Origin: Metellina segmentata
Lineage: Eukaryota > Arthropoda > Arachnida > Araneae > Tetragnathidae
Length of the DNA stretch: 64,000 bases
NCBI GenBank assembly: GCA_947359465.1
Contig: OX375881.1
Coordinates: forward strand, 72,129,914-72,193,913
Reading direction: 5' to 3'
Of this stretch, positions 23,430 through 33,724 are shown one piece after another; positions within the stretch are counted from its first letter, which is position 1, and each line of letters begins with the position of its first letter. Below the pieces are notes generated by a model. That model searched no databases. It saw nothing but the letters and a program-made list of their open reading frames with translations, and was not told the origin of the DNA. The translations under genes were made by a program, and so were the position numbers.

Positions 23430-23721
23430 AAAACAGACTCAGAAAACAAATGAGTCGTTGAACAATATTATCTGGTCTCGCGTGCCGAAACACATTTTCG
23501 TCACGTTTAAATCCCTCACTCTTGGAGTCCATGAAGCCGTTTCATCCTTCAATGATGGAAATGTATCAAGACTTTTAACTTTGAAAGCAGCAGGAATAGA
23601 ACCTGGACTTAACTGTGTCCCCTCAATGAGAACATTGGATGATTTGCTGGTTTCTATTACACTCAGAAAGCAGACAGGTATTGAGAAAAAAAGCCCGGCA
23701 GAAAAGAAACAAAAGTAAAAA
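23430..23721 (+). pseudogene. C-terminal fragment of a Mutator-like transposase-domain protein
   Basis: A single open frame of about 95 codons: NESLNNIIWSRVPKHIFVTF, KSLTLGVHEAVSSFNDGNVS, RLLTLKAAGIEPGLNCVPSM, RTLDDLL...EKKSPAEKKQK and stop. NES-x-N-x2-IW-x-R-x-PK-x2-FV...GV-x-(D/E)AV-x-SFN-x-GN is the conserved end of proteins annotated in many arthropods with a Mutator-like transposase domain. The N-terminal part and catalytic core are absent. No termini were found, so it may be a broken copy or a captured piece. Confidence 0.65.
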
Positions 23722-24026
23722 AAATTAGAAGATAACTTTTTAGCTGCTGAAGGACTTGACACACCCTCTTATTGTGCTGGTTTTTTAAATATATATTTGA
23801 GGATAAGATAAATACAATTTTATACTTTGAACGCTGTTTTTTCATACAAATGTACCTTTTTCTCAGAATCTACTGAACATATTGCTTTGAAACTTTTTTT
23901 TCTTACACATACTGTGAGTTTACATAAATAGACATATGCTTTTAGAAAATAATAGATTAGATTTTTTATTTAATTCTTAATCATGCTTTTTGTAAACAAA
24001 ATTCATAAAAAAATATTATAACATCA

Positions 24027-24573
24027 TCTCTAATATTATAAAAGAAAGTGTTTGTCTGTTTGTTTTTTTCGCGTTCGCGCAAAATCCTGACGATTCTGTG
24101 GCACTTACAGCAATGAGATTTGGCACGCAGGTAGTCCAAATTTTTTGCAATTTTTGGATCGCGGTGAATTTTAAAATTCAATCTAGAAGATTTTTAAATG
24201 AATTTAATAATTTTATTTTCTTCCTGGTTCTTCAAACGCGATTCTCCGGACAAAAGAAGAAACACCCGAATCTAGACTTTTCTACCAACATGACCTCGCC
24301 GTGCAGCCCTGCCATGCTTTTTCATCACGGGGAACTCAGACAAGATTCTAAATTTATTTTTTCCGTTTCCGCTTTCATTTTGCGCCGAGGAATGATTTTC
24401 CAGCAGAGGATAAAAAAAGTTTTAACTTTAGTTATGTAATTTTTTTATCTATATCCTAGACCGTTAAAGATAGAGTAAAAATTTCAACGGATTTGAAATC
24501 TGCGGAAAATTTTACACCAGATTACTATTTTACATCACGGCGTTGCCCCTGGTGTTGGTTTGCTTCGCAAACC
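24027..24573 (+). mobile_element. Helitron-like element, 3' end imperfect
   Basis: Starts A|TCTCTAATATTATAAAAG and contains the shared blocks CCTGACGATTCTGTGGCAC, GAGATTTGGCACGCAGGTAG, CAATCTAGAAGATTTTTAAA and GGATTTGAAATCTGCGG, then CACGGCGTTGCCCCTGG. The terminal hairpin and CTAG are not clear; it ends in GGTTTGCTTCGCAAACC. Frames of up to 113 codons here come from the repeat. Confidence 0.65.
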
Positions 24574-24589
24574 ATGTTGACATCCTTGG

Positions 24590-24700
24590 CGTAGCTGACA
24601 CCCTCTGTCTAAACTTCTAAGCCACGCCAAGGTGAGGGCATTTGAGATCATGACAGGTTTAACAAGCATCAGCCCCTTTGTACACGATGGACTTTGACTG
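24590..24700 (-). mobile_element. SINE relic, inverted
   Basis: AACTTCTAAGCCACGCCAAG, GACAGGTTTAA and CCTTTGTACACGATGG correspond to the inverse of the SINE body. Strongly diverged. Confidence 0.45.
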
Positions 24701-25300
24701 GACCTGATGAGGGCTAAAGAAAAAAATCAATTGCTCAAACATAATAGTTATTGATTGAAAGAAACTGAATCGTGATCAAAAAATAATTCTATCATTTTCT
24801 CTAGCATATTTAATTTTTCTTATAGATTCATAAAGATTATGGAAACATGGACGGTTGGAACTAAGATTATCAAGATTTTGATCCGATGACGGGTATGATG
24901 AGCACGATGCTCACCGTAGTTTCTGGTTATTTTGTTTACAAAAACATTTACTTTACCAATGCGAGTTATTTTGGGACATGACAGGAAGCGTTGTGTTGAC
25001 ATCCTTAGTTGTATTACTGCGCAGCGTTAGGAGTTCTGTCTTTGCCGAAATTCCTTTGAATACGTATCTTCGTAGAACCGTGGTACATCTGGAGAGTTTG
25101 GAAATAGAAAAACAAGCGTATGGTACGTTTTATAGATCCCAATCTGAATCGAGGGTTTCTTTCTCGGAAACCGTTAAAAGCCATGATATCAGAAGTCCAC
25201 CCAGATGAAGATCCTCAGACTGCAAAAGATAAAAAAAGGAAGATGAGATTTTTTTTTTTTTTTAAATCTGTTTGAAGCTACTAAAATGGACACAGGAGAA
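24700..25300. other. Stretch without recognised gene
   Basis: Contains a 76-codon plus-strand frame at 24978-25208 with no family I recognise and no splice context. Possibly old transposon sequence. Confidence 0.4.
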
Positions 25301-25314
25301 AACAGGCGGATAGT

Positions 25315-26260
25315 CAGTGGCGGATTAGGCGGTAAGCGGACTAAGCGGCCGCGTAGTGCCGGCCTCGCCCGATGTCTTAAAATGTCTTTTCATTGGGTAC
25401 GAGGAAAGTTACGACAGCGTCTTTACAATGTGCGTCTTTAAGTGCAGTGAAAAGAGTTTCTAATACACGATGGTCAGCAATAGCAGATGATGTATTAGCT
25501 ATAAAACTTGGTTTCACCCATATAAATGAGGCTTTAACTGAAATTTGTAATTCAGAACAAAAAAGTTACCATAGTGGAGGCTTCACTTATGAAGAAATAG
25601 ACAATTATGAAACCCCCCTAATGACACTTATTTGGAATACTATTTTACTAAGAACAAGTGCTATTAGTAAACCTTTGCAATCAGTGGAATGCAAACTATT
25701 GAAAGGATCTATTATACTGAAGTCGTTAGAAAATTTTATCAATAATTTGAGAATAGAATTTGAAAAAATGTCAAGTGATTTATCAGACCCATCATTTAAT
25801 GTGGAAGATGGACCAACTCGCACACAACAAAAGATAAAAATGTTTTTTGATGAAAACAAAGAAGTCGGACACATGAATTTACAATAAGAGAAAATTTCAC
25901 TGTCAATTCATATTAATGCAGCTTATGTGATAACACCAAAGCAGAATTATCTCAAAGAACTCAGACGTATGAAGTTATGGAGCCTTTTCGAATATTTTTT
26001 CATTGTGATTTATCAATAGAAGAAATGACAACCAAAATAACTGACGAATTTGCAATAAATATAGCAAGACGGAAGTTGTTGTAAAAAATTCGTTTTTTAA
26101 TATATTTATTAAATGTGCTATAGTGTGAAATTTTTGATTATTTTTCTTTTTTCTTTTTGAACTTAATGACAACTTTTTTAAGAACTTAATGACAGTTTTC
26201 TTGAAACTTTTGTTTCCTAACTTGAGTTTGAGGGGCCCCATTTGACTTGATCCGCAACTG
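25315..26260 (+). mobile_element. hAT transposon (ZMYM1-like), internally deleted, perfect target duplication
   Basis: The left end CAGTGGCGGATTAGG is matched by the inverted right end CAGTTGCGGATCAAG. Perfect 8-bp direct repeats CGGATAGT lie at 25307-25314 and 26261-26268. The perfect duplication and long open frame suggest a fairly recent insertion. At 946 bp it is far smaller than an autonomous hAT (about 2.5-4 kb). Confidence 0.92.
25393..26085 (+). pseudogene. hAT transposase (ZMYM1-like), truncated and deleted
   Basis: Open from 25393 to 25887: SLSAVKRVSNTRWSAIADDV, ALTEICNSEQ, PLMTLIWNTILLRTSAISKP-LQS, SLENFINNLRIEFEKM. This is the segment between the RNase H-like core and the dimerisation domain of ZMYM1-type hAT proteins (xTRWSAxADA...IWxxIL...TSKxLQS). 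After 25887 further coding is recognisable past a stop or frame change (CDNTKAELSQRTQTYEV, then LSIEEMTTKITDEFAINIAR-RKLL-stop). The N-terminal BED-type finger and most of the core are missing, as is the block before LSIE. Non-functional. Confidence 0.85.
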
Positions 26261-26557
26261 CGGATAGTCTATGCTACATCTGAAAGAACCACCCATAACC
26301 TGTGAACCATATATTGAAATGGAAGAAAGACTGCAACTAAATCCTCATCTAAACATATTGTTACATGTATTATAGTTAACTTTTCATAAACTATAATATA
26401 CAATCAATACACTTCGCTGTAAAAAATTCTACACAGTATAATTCATTGAAGAAATGCGTTTAAAATGGAAACCATTTCATTCTTAACAAGTCGTAAATTT
26501 ACAGTTAGTATTTAATCTGCAATGAAACCCTGCAAGATAACATATTTGAAATGTCTA

Positions 26558-27206
26558 TCTATATATATATATTTCTCTTACGTGGCACGCAAAAAAGACG
26601 TTATTTGTTACCGCGTTTTGGCAACATTGTGCGATTGTTTGTTTACTAGGAGCCTCGCGAGTCATTTGAATCTATAGCGTTATCGGATGAAATTTTATTG
26701 AAAAAAAAAATGAATTTTAGACGAGCTGTTGCGGTTTGTAATAGAAATCTAAGAAAGCGGAGGATCTTTTCAGAGCTATTTAAAAAACGGTCCTTTTCAA
26801 GGCTAACAATTATAGTACAACAAGACGCGTGCACTACAGCTTTCGACAACAAACTCAGTCAAAAAGTGTAAGGGTGGCTCAAGTACTGGGGAAATGTACA
26901 CGCAAACAACATGCTGGGTATTCAATTTCCAAAGCAGCGCTCACATTGCGAGTAAAAATTTGCTCAAAGTTTTCATTTAAATTCTGATTCCAGAGGTACT
27001 GTATATATCTTTTATGTAATACAATAAATTTAGATTTGAAAAATATTTTTTTGGAATACATTTTGTAATCAATCCCTTCTGCTAGGACACGTGTCTTCAT
27101 TGATGCGAGCGAAGCGATCATATGTTCGCGCAGCGAACCAATGAGAATTGCGAAGCAATCCTCCGGGGGTTGGCGAGCGTTAGCGAGCAGGGGGCGGGCC
27201 CCCTAG
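26558..27206 (+). mobile_element. Helitron-type non-autonomous element (second family)
   Basis: 5' A|TCTATATATATATATTTC, 3' GGGGGCGGGCCCCCTAG|T with a G/C-rich hairpin just before CTAG. It is 649 bp with the A and T flanks expected of Helitrons. Subterminal GCGAAGCAATCC and GGCGAGCGTTAGCGAGCAGG are also found (inverted) in the amplified block at 61-62.5 kb. No replicase or helicase frame. Confidence 0.7.
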
Positions 27207-27733
27207 TTTTATGTTATTGACAGTGTTGAATAAATACTTAGTTTTCATTTGAGTTATTTATTTCGGGAAAAAATGAACCCGAACACAACATTAATTGAGT
27301 ACAACATTCATAATTTCTCAGGAAATGTACCATGAGAACTGTTCCCAGCACTGGGCATTGGCGGTTGCTATAAGAACAGGGCTCGTTCATTTTGAGTTGG
27401 GGTTACTGGTGGACGACTTTATTTTTGAGAAATGTAAGCGCCTGAAAGAGGTAAATTAACCAGTAAGTTTCCAGTAAATATTCCGGACAACAAGTAAATA
27501 TCAAATTTCCAAATTATCATTGAGTAAGCCTATGAGACTAATTTGAATGCATTTCTTATTGGAAAAGGAAATAAGGTTCGTTTCTACGGCGACAGGGAAT
27601 TTTTTTTTAAATTCTCATTGGTTATTAAAGACTATTACTCAATAATTTCCTAGTTTGACGCCTCTGCAAACCCATTATATATCACCGTTTGCTTGGAATC
27701 AAGATCATCTACACAAAGACAGTGTTTCTTTGA
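27207..27733. other. Stretch without recognised gene
   Basis: About 0.5 kb, somewhat less AT-rich around 27330-27420. Nothing identified. Confidence 0.4.
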
Positions 27734-28069
27734 AAGGCGCGTTTTCACAAATCATGTTTAATTGACCGATTATAATTGAACAAAAGTTGAATGAAAACTA
27801 AACCGAGAACCTTTGTTTTAATAGAGTTGATCAACTTTTTAGTGGATCAAGAAAAGTTTGACCCATTCAAACTTTATCGTTCAAGTGACAAATCGTCTGC
27901 TTAGAAGTGGAAACTTCAGTTGACTATCAAGTTCGCTTTCAACTGGTCTCGCCACGCGTGCCTGTGTGTTTTTTTTTTAATATAAAAAAGTTTAAAAATG
28001 AGCCTCAAGTGGTCAGAAAGTTTGTCTTCGGAACCACCGAGTGGATATTATAAATATTATAAAAGGAAC

Positions 28070-28765
28070 TAATATTATAAAAGGAAGTGTTTGTTTTTTT
28101 GTTTCGCGGCCGCAAAAATCCTGACGATCTATGGCACTTACAGCAATGAGATTAGGCACACAGGTAGTTCGAATTTTTTGCACTTTTTGGGTCGTGGCGA
28201 ATTTTAAAATTCAATCTAGAATATTTTAAAATGGATTTAATAGTTTTATTCTCTACCTGGTTCTTAAACGCGTTTCTTACGGAAAAAAGAAGAAACCCCC
28301 GAAAATGGACCTTTTCAACCCACGTGACCTTCTTTTATATTTTCACAAGAGATTGTGACGTCACGTAAACCTTCTCTTTCAAAAAAAAAAATAAAAATTG
28401 CAGATTGCATCTTCTGCCCTTTGCTTTAAATATATATATATGTATAGATATAGATATAGATTGCTAAATATAGATTGAAAATTTCAACGGATTTGAAATC
28501 TGCGAAAATTTTACTTTAGATTGATACCTAAAAATATGATTTTCTTTAAATAAATAATTTTTAAATTGAATAGATCTTCAACGGATTTGAAATCTGCGGA
28601 AAATTTTACACGATATTAATGTCTTACATCACAGCGTTGCCCGTGGTGTTGGTTAGCGAACGGGCACAGGCAACGCCGGGCTAGCCCATGGAAGTAGGAA
28701 AGATAATCTTAATAATATCTAATAATATCTTTCCTACTTCCATGGGCTAGCCACGCAGTGGCTAG
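28070..28765 (+). mobile_element. Helitron-like element inside the Harbinger copy
   Basis: Starts near TAATATTATAAAAGGAAGTG (the preceding AATATTATAAAAGGAAC is a partial duplication of the start) and ends GGCTAGCCACGCAGTGG-CTAG|T. It contains the family blocks TGGCACTTACAGCAATGAG and GGATTTGAAATCTGCGG (twice, showing internal duplication). Near the 3' end a 25-bp inverted repeat (28681-28705 and 28726-28750) splits the terminal hairpin region. Confidence 0.7.
28681..28750. repeat. 25-bp perfect inverted repeat, 20-nt loop
   Basis: The arms CTAGCCCATGGAAGTAGG-AAAGATA and its exact inverse are separated by 20 AT-rich bases. It lies just before the Helitron terminal GGCTAGCCACGCAGTGGCTAG. Confidence 0.9.
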
Positions 28766-28833
28766 TATGAAAATAAAGTTGCAGGAGTTGTAATTGATAA
28801 GCTTGATAAAGTAGTGCAAAGTAATAAAATTGC

Positions 28834-28887
28834 GATGATAAACTCGACCATATTTGCTTATTTAGCAAATATGTCGAGTTTATCATC
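28834..28887. repeat. Inverted repeat of about 24 bp in Harbinger interior
   Basis: GATGATAAACTCGAC-C-ATATTTGCT pairs with AGCAAATATGTCGAGTTTAT-CATC (one bulged C) across a short TTATTT loop. The related copy at about 30990-31024 keeps the same hairpin in shorter form, so it is an element feature. Confidence 0.8.
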
Positions 28888-29370
28888 TCATTTGTCGCTG
28901 TCCAGCTATAACAGATGTCTCTTTACGATGCAATCATCTGCCAGGAATATATTTAAACTGTAATAAGACAAAAGCGATTGGAACTCTTAAAACCATCACC
29001 TGCGTTTTCACTTTCTCAATCAAACAACTCCATCACCAGCTGTTTAAACGGTATGAAAGTCGAATAATGGTCGTCATCAATTTCAAATGAATCATGCAGC
29101 AGAGAACAATTCGGAGATGATTCACAGGAGCCACCTGATATACTTGCTATAGCTCTAATATATTTTCTAAAAATTATTACTCTTGTTAATAAAATATTTT
29201 ACTTACTTTAATAAAATCTTGTAAAGCATCGTATAATGCCGTACAAACTTCATAAAAAATTTTGGAAAGGTATTTTTAGGTACTCGGTATACGAAAGCAA
29301 GAATTGAAAAATAATCTCCTGAAGCTAAATATTTTCAAGCTACTTGCAGCTCTAATTTTGGTGAGATTGC

Positions 29371-29562
29371 TTATCGTATCACTTTATATAGTTTCTTTAT
29401 GCGATCTTGAAATTTTTCTTCAGACATTTTAAAATGATTTCTATATCCCTCTTTATCCTCCAATGCTAGTTCCTTCAGCAAAAGGTTTCTAAAGTTCCCA
29501 ATTAATTTCTTCTTAAAATCCATTGATGGTTCTCCCCAAAACGCACCTTCACAGATTTTCAA
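29371..29562 (-). pseudogene. PIF/Harbinger transposase, N-terminal fragment
   Basis: Open 63 codons: FWGEPSMDFKKKLIGNFRNL, LLKELALEDKEGYRNHFKMS, EEKFQDRIKKLYKVIR. LL-x-EL-x-x-ED-x-x-x-Y-x-NFxRMs-x-x-xF-x-x-L is the conserved opening of Harbinger transposases ahead of the DDE domain, which is absent here. It supports the assignment based on termini. Confidence 0.65.
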
Positions 29563-29644
29563 TCAAGTTTTTAATTAAAAATAAACAAATTTCTGTCGTT
29601 TAGCTCATTAAGAATTAAACCTTTTAATTTTAGGAATGATCTAA

Positions 29645-30478
29645 TCTCTACTATTATTAAAGGAAGTGCTTGTTTCTTTGTCTGTTTGTCTGTCTGTCCG
29701 CAAAATCTTGACGATTCTATGGCACTTACAGCAATAAAATTTGGCATACAAGTAGTCCTAATGTTTTGCAATTTTTGGGTCGTGGCGAATTTAAAAATTC
29801 AATCTAGAAGATTTTTAAATGAATGTAATAGTTTTGTTCTCACCTGGTTCTTCAATACATTTCATCCGGAAGTAGAAATACCCGAATCTAGACCTTTTCT
29901 ACCAACGTGACCTTGCCGTCAGCCTTTGGAACAATGCCAATTTTTTCATCGCGGGGAACTCGGAGAAAATTATTTTTTCGTTTCCTCTTTGATTTTGCGC
30001 GGAGGAATGATTTTCCAACCAGACGATAAATCTTTTAACTGGACTAACTTTGTTCTTTTTTCTATCTCCTAGACCGTTAAAGATAGACTAAAAATTTCAA
30101 CGGGTTTGATTTCTGCGGAAAAGTTCACTTTAGATCAAAACCTAAAAATACGATTTTCTTTAAATAAATAATTTTTAAATTGAATATATCTTTTATATTT
30201 TTCGCAAGAGATTGTGACGTCACTTGAAACAGATTGTATCTTCTGCCCTTCGCGTTAAAAAAAAAGGAAACAGATTACATTTCCTGTGCTATTCTATTTC
30301 AGGGAATGAGAGCGAAAAATAAAAAACTTTTTGACTGGGATTGTTAATTCTTTTTCGTAAAATCGGAATCGATAAAGATAGATTAAAAATTTCAACGGAT
30401 TTGAAATCTGCGGAAAATAATACACCAGGTTATTAACTTACACCACGGGCAACGCCGGGCTAGCCACGCAGTGGCTAG
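29645..30478 (+). mobile_element. Helitron-like element, full length, best-preserved copy
   Basis: A|TCTCTACTATTATTAAAGG at the 5' end; CGGGCAACGCCGGG followed by CTAGCCACGCAGTGG-CTAG|T at the 3' end. The flanking A and T are exact and there is no target duplication. 834 bp, no replicase frame. The 3' end has a hairpin (CTAGCCAC...GTGGCTAG). This copy serves as the reference for the others in the window. Confidence 0.8.
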
Positions 30479-30534
30479 TTTAAAATATAAATGCGACTTA
30501 ATTTTTTATCAAAATATACGCTAATCACACTTAA

Positions 30535-31441
30535 AGGCCTGTTCTCACGAATCAAGTTTAATTGACCGATTATAGATTATCATTAAAAGTTGAATATGAT
30601 TTGAATCAGTTTTTGTTCGCACATTTCAATAAATACTGATCAACAGTTTGATTTTTCGAAAGCGGCTGTGCGTTAAGTTGTATAAATAGCAACAGTTTTG
30701 TAAAAGAACTAAATACAGTTTTATTTAACATGAGAAAAAATCGTAAGAAACGTCGTTTTATTGAATTTAGCTTTAACAAGTATATCAGATGGCCCCAGTG
30801 ACTGATCTCCGCATTGTTCACTGTTACATGATTGATTTGAAACTGACAACGACCATTGAGTTCTTTTTTGAGAAGGTGAAAACGCAGATGATGTTTTTAA
30901 GAGTTCCAATCGCTTTTGTCTTATTACAGTTTAAATTTGTTCTTGGCAGATGATTGCATCATAAAGAGGCATCTGTTATAGCTGGACAGCGACATATTTA
31001 GAAAATATGTCGAGTTCATCATCTCATTTTTATTACTTTATCAAGTTTAATCAATAGCAACTCTTGCATCTTTATTTTTATATTTATCCAGTCGGTGGTG
31101 ATGATAGTTCTAAAAATATTAGCACCACACATTGAGTCCACTTGATACTCATTTTTTAAACTTTTATAACAAAAAACCAAACACAGACACGCGTGGCGTG
31201 ACCAGTTGAAAGCGAACTTGACAATCAACTGATGTTCACATGTTTCAAGACAAGTTTCAAAACTTGACAGTAAATGGCGGATTGCTCATCACTTGAACGA
31301 TAAAGTTTAATTGGGTCAAACTTTTCTTGACCCACTAAAATAAAGGTGATCAACTCCATTGAAACAAAGGTTCCCACAAATTTTTTCATTCAATTTTTGT
31401 TGATAAACTATAATCAGTCAATTAATTCGTGTAACGCGCCT
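30535..31441. mobile_element. PIF/Harbinger-like element, complete non-autonomous copy
   Basis: Inverted ends AGGCCTGTTCTCACGAATCA and the inverse at 31441, followed inside by TTTAATTGACCGATTATA on one side and TATAATCAGTCAATTAA on the other. TAA is present on both flanks (30532-30534, 31442-31444), the 3-bp target duplication of this superfamily. 907 bp with no intact frame. Confidence 0.75.
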
Positions 31442-31505
31442 TAACCACTGATACATGTGCAATGCGGTCAACATATAAGATATTTTGGTTGCTCAGAGCA
31501 TTGTT

Positions 31506-31622
31506 TCGTGGTTCAAAATTACGAGGTGTTGTCCTCGGATCTTTCCCTTAAGGGACTGATCCCGGACCGTCGTCAATAGCCCGTTGTGTTGCTCTAGTAC
31601 GACGTTAATTAAAATTACCATT
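31506..31622 (+). mobile_element. SINE 3' fragment
   Basis: GTGGTTCAAAATTACGAGGT, TTAAGGGACTGATCCCGG and TAGTACGACGTTAATTAAAA, identical in order to the last third of the SINE, then an ATTACCATTACT tail. Confidence 0.75.
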
Positions 31623-31712
31623 ACTCAGAGCATTGTCACGTCCGACCGTTGATAGTAGTCCGTTGTGTTGCTACAGTGCGTCGTAAATTCAACTACTTAC
31701 TCGAACGTAAGT

Positions 31713-31940
31713 ATGGAGGCCACGGTTGGAAGAGTTACGGATTAGCAAACAGGAATGTGAGTTCAAAACTTGATTCAGCAAAAGACCGTCGGGTACACGT
31801 GAGATTGGTGCACGTTAAATCTAGTGGCCTCGAAAGTCCTCACTTTGGCGTGGTGTAGAAGTTTGGAGAGGGCTGCCAGCTCAGGTGTGCCCTCGCCACG
31901 TGATAGAGGTTCAAAATTATGTCCTCGGATATTTCCTTTC
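31713..31940 (+). mobile_element. SINE copy, second head subtype, diverged
   Basis: The head GGATTAGCAAACAGGAATG with a decayed B box GAGTTCAAAAC, followed by the common body (TTGGTGCACGTTAAATC, GCCAGCTCAGGTG). Shorter and more diverged than its neighbour at 31944. Confidence 0.6.
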
Positions 31941-31943
31941 GAG

Positions 31944-32282
31944 CCGACCAACCGGTATAGTGGTTAAGGTGTTAGCCTCTAGATCGGAAGGTTCCTGGTT
32001 CGAATCCGGGTTCGGGCATGGATGTTTGTAAACGTATGGTGTAGAGGCGGCTGGTGCACCTTAAATCTGTCGTGGCCGAAAGTCCTCACGTTGGGTTGGC
32101 GTGGAAGTTTGGAGAGTGGGGTGCCAGCTCAGGTGTTGCTTCGTCATCTGACCGTGGTTCAAAATTACGAGGTGTTGTCCTCGGATCTTTCCCTTAAGGG
32201 ACTGATCCCGGACCGTCGTCAATAGCCCGTTGTGTTGCTCTAGTACGACATTAACTAAAAATTACCATTACCATTACCATTT
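31944..32282 (+). mobile_element. tRNA-derived SINE, full length
   Basis: A-box-like TATAGTGGTTAAGG and B box GGTTCGAATCC, full body, and a tail of ATTACC repeats (three units) that probably represents the family's 3' terminal repeat. Confidence 0.88.
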
Positions 32283-32384
32283 CCTTTCGAGCTTGTTTCT
32301 TAACCATCGCCAATAGCCCGTTTAGGGCGCCATGATTAAAATACCTACCTAATGTTATGTTGATTCTTGCCTCCACCTGAGGTT

Positions 32385-32680
32385 GGGATTTAGGTATTTT
32401 AATTACAGTCGCACTGGAGCAACACATCGGACTGTTATTGGCAACGGTCCGGGATCAATCCCGAATGGAAAGATTCGAGAACACCACGTAATTTTGAATC
32501 ACGGTCAGATGACGAAGCAACACCCGAGCTGGCACCCCTCTCCTGACTTCCACAACGTGAGGTCACGACAGATTAAACGTGCACCAGCCCTCTTTGTACA
32601 CTACGGTGTTTGGTTGGACTCTAACGCGTAACCTTCAGGTTGCTAATCCATTACTCTTCCCACATTGGCCCTTGTTTCGG
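32385..32680 (-). mobile_element. SINE copy, inverted, diverged
   Basis: Inverse body landmarks: GTCGCACTGGAGCAACACAT, CGGTCCGGGATCAATCCC, ATCACGGTCAGATGACGAAG and CTGGCACCC, then a head-like GGTTGCTAATCCATTACTC (second head type). Confidence 0.7.
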
Positions 32681-32811
32681 AGAATGGAGGTGCCCGGTAT
32701 TTATTACATATACTACGGATTTATAAATGTGTTCTAAAGTTTAAAAAAAAAAAAAAAAACACAAAACTTCATTTTTGAAAGATATCGACATGAACCATTG
32801 ATGTACGATTG

Positions 32812-32867
32812 TATCCTTAACAAGTACCCCGACAGACATGTATCTGTCGGGGTACTTGTTCAGGATA
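32812..32867. repeat. Compact stem-loop: 25-bp arms, 6-nt loop, one mismatch
   Basis: TATCCTTAACAAGTACCCCG-ACAGA, loop CATGTA, then TCTGTCGGGGTACTTGTTCA-GGATA. The second arm is the inverse of the first except for one position. It lies between SINE copies and is not part of the SINE body. Confidence 0.95.
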
Positions 32868-32981
32868 AAATTTTACATCGCTGTTGGCTGCCACTTCACA
32901 TAACTTAAGTGTACAACTGTCCAACTAAAATTAGGCATAGTAAAAATGTTCATACTCATTGTCTTGCCCATCCAGGTAATG

Positions 32982-33268
32982 GTAATTTTGTTAACGTCGT
33001 ACAAGAACAACACAACGGGTTATTAACGACGGTCCGGGATCAGTCCCTTAAGGGAAAGATCCGAGGATAACACCTCGTAATCAGATGACGAAGCAATACC
33101 TGAGCTGGCACCTTACTCTCCAAACTTCCACACCAATTCAACGTGAGGACTTTCGGCCACGACAGACTTAAGGTGCACCAGTAGCTTACAAACATCCATA
33201 CCCGGATTCGAACCAGGAACCTTCCGATCTAGAGGATAACACCTTAACCACTATACCGGTTGGTCGGC
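32982..33268 (-). mobile_element. tRNA-derived SINE, full length, inverted
   Basis: Reads on the minus strand from a TATAGTGGTTAAGGTGTTA head with B box GGTTCGAATCC to a TTAACAAAATTACCATTACC tail. Opposite orientation to the copy at 33402, only about 130 bp away. Confidence 0.88.
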
Positions 33269-33401
33269 TGCCCAACCAGGAGTGACCTGCAGACACCCTT
33301 GCGAATAATTTAATTTCGTGTTATACTTTATACCACAAACCATCGTATGTATATTTCTAAACCATTTGATGAATTGACCACACAATTCCTTTCAAAGTTT
33401 G

Positions 33402-33724
33402 CCGACCAACCGGTATAGTGGTTAAGGTGTTAGCCTCTAGATCGGAAGGTTCCTGGTTCAAATCCGGGTCCGGATGTTTGTAAGCGTATGGTGTAGAGGC
33501 GGCTGGTACACCTTAAATCTGTCGTGGCCGAAAGTCCTCACGTTGGGTTGGCGTGGAAGTTTGGAGAGTGGGGTGCCAGCTCAGGTGTTGCTTCGTCATC
33601 TGACCGTGATTCAAAATTACGAGGTGTTGTCCTCGGATCTTTCCCTCAAGGGACTGATCCCGGACCGTCGTCAATAGCCCGTTGTGTTGCTCTAGTACGA
33701 CGTTAACTGAAATTACCATTACCT
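33402..33724 (+). mobile_element. tRNA-derived SINE, full length
   Basis: GCCGACCAACCGGTATAGTG head, B box GGTTCAAATCC (one change), complete body and ATTACCATTACC tail. Very close to copies at 19514 and 31944. Confidence 0.88.

Larger units (their letters stand above)
27735..29644 (-). mobile_element. PIF/Harbinger-like element, truncated, with Helitron insertion
   Basis: The left end AGGCGCGTTTTCACAAATCA followed by TTTAATTGACCGATTATA is the inverse of the right end of the complete copy at 30535-31441. Collinear (inverted) matches continue through CGCCACGCGTGCCTG, the GTCGAGTTTATCATCTC hairpin region and GCGATTGGAACTCTTAAAA. It is interrupted by the Helitron-like element at about 28070-28765 and cut at its other end next to the Helitron at 29645. 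It retains a transposase fragment. Confidence 0.7.

Noticed and set aside
24098..24439. A 113-codon plus-strand frame.
   Set aside because: It lies wholly within a Helitron-like element and the same frame is broken in the other copies.
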